This document shows positions 18,081-18,090 of a stretch of DNA of 18,090 nucleotides, in pieces (the stretch's first letter is position 1; each line of letters begins with the position of its first letter). A model generated the notes under the pieces. The model ran no database searches, had not been told where the DNA came from, and worked only from the letters and a program-made list of their open reading frames with translations. Source of the DNA: Physocladia obscura (lineage: Eukaryota > Chytridiomycota > Chytridiomycetes > Chytridiales > Chytriomycetaceae); assembly GCA_027596945.1 (NCBI GenBank), contig JADGJH010000475.1, forward strand, positions 1-18,090, given 5' to 3'. A program made the position numbers and the translations under genes.

Positions 18081-18090
18081 TTGAACATAT

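Larger units (their letters stand above)
16146..18090. other. CpG-depleted zone to the right edge
   Basis: By eye, after the CCGG at about 16141-16144 there is no CpG until about 17274, and only three more to the end (about 17624, 17820, 17877). The genes to the left have several CpGs per 60-base line. G and C themselves are not absent, and TpG and CpA are frequent. This is the pattern left by cytosine methylation and deamination, as in silenced repeats, or it may mark DNA of different origin. Confidence 0.8.
17032..18090. other. Gene-free AT-rich right end
   Basis: I see no ORF with protein-like composition here, no tRNA or rRNA, and no terminal repeats that would close a transposon inside the window. 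The content is AT-rich simple sequence plus the hairpins listed separately. It may be the decayed flank of the upstream pseudogene or an element continuing beyond the window. Confidence 0.5.

Noticed and set aside
17032..18090. LTR or TIR ends of a transposon
   Set aside because: I looked for matching direct or inverted termini around the CpG-poor zone and saw only short local hairpins.

Overview
This is eukaryotic nuclear DNA from a compact, AT-rich genome. Genes lie on both strands and are split by many very short introns (35-178 bp, mostly 45-90). Branch-point-like CTAAC/TTAAC motifs precede many acceptors, and gene spacing is tiny. The gene set suggests a zoosporic, early-diverging fungus or a close unicellular opisthokont relative: a Hul4-type HECT ligase with its N-terminal Cys-pair motif, a MYND-type PDCD2, a TTC16-like TPR protein (a family typical of ciliated/flagellated lineages), and a protein resembling the fungal DUF7907 family. 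That placement is inference, not proof. I rebuilt gene models by hand from splice sites, reading phase and family conservation; all complete models keep one open frame across their joins.

Layout. 1-1129 (-): 5' part of an unrecognised gene that runs off the left edge. 1287-2704 (-): ribosomal protein L3. 2705-3227: the only long spacer between healthy genes. 3228-6181 (+): Hul4/HECTD2-type HECT E3 ligase, 13 exons. 6288-7735 (+): PDCD2. 7802-9102 (+): NUBP1/Nbp35. 9156-10721 (+): RBM22-type splicing factor. 10858-11220 (-): DPM2. 11248-13172 (+): TTC16-like protein. 13198-15364 (-): RasGEF with a coiled-coil N-terminus. 15468-15950 (+): DUF7907-like protein. 16065-17031 (+): a decayed gene. 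17032-18090: no gene seen, but several hairpins.

The conserved genes are housekeeping genes with no shared pathway: ribosome large subunit (RPL3, with PDCD2 as a ribosome-assembly factor), cytosolic Fe-S assembly (NUBP1), splicing (RBM22), dolichol-phosphate-mannose synthesis (DPM2), ubiquitin ligation (HUL4), Ras signalling (RasGEF) and probably cilium/flagellum (TTC16).

Main observations. (1) Six introns have lengths divisible by three and no in-frame stop, so they read through as plausible protein and would be mis-annotated as coding insertions; 23 of the 44 introns I modelled have 3n length. (2) RPL3 and DPM2 both have an intron directly after the ATG. (3) PDCD2 has a GC-AG intron. (4) DPM2 and TTC16 are head-to-head with 27 bp between start codons, while TTC16 and the RasGEF are tail-to-tail with 25 bp between stops. 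(5) From about 16.15 kb to the right end CpG almost vanishes (about four in 1.9 kb), and this zone carries a pseudogene whose stops look like C-to-T decay. I did not find a clear undescribed multi-gene system; the leftmost gene and the CpG-depleted right end are the least explained parts.
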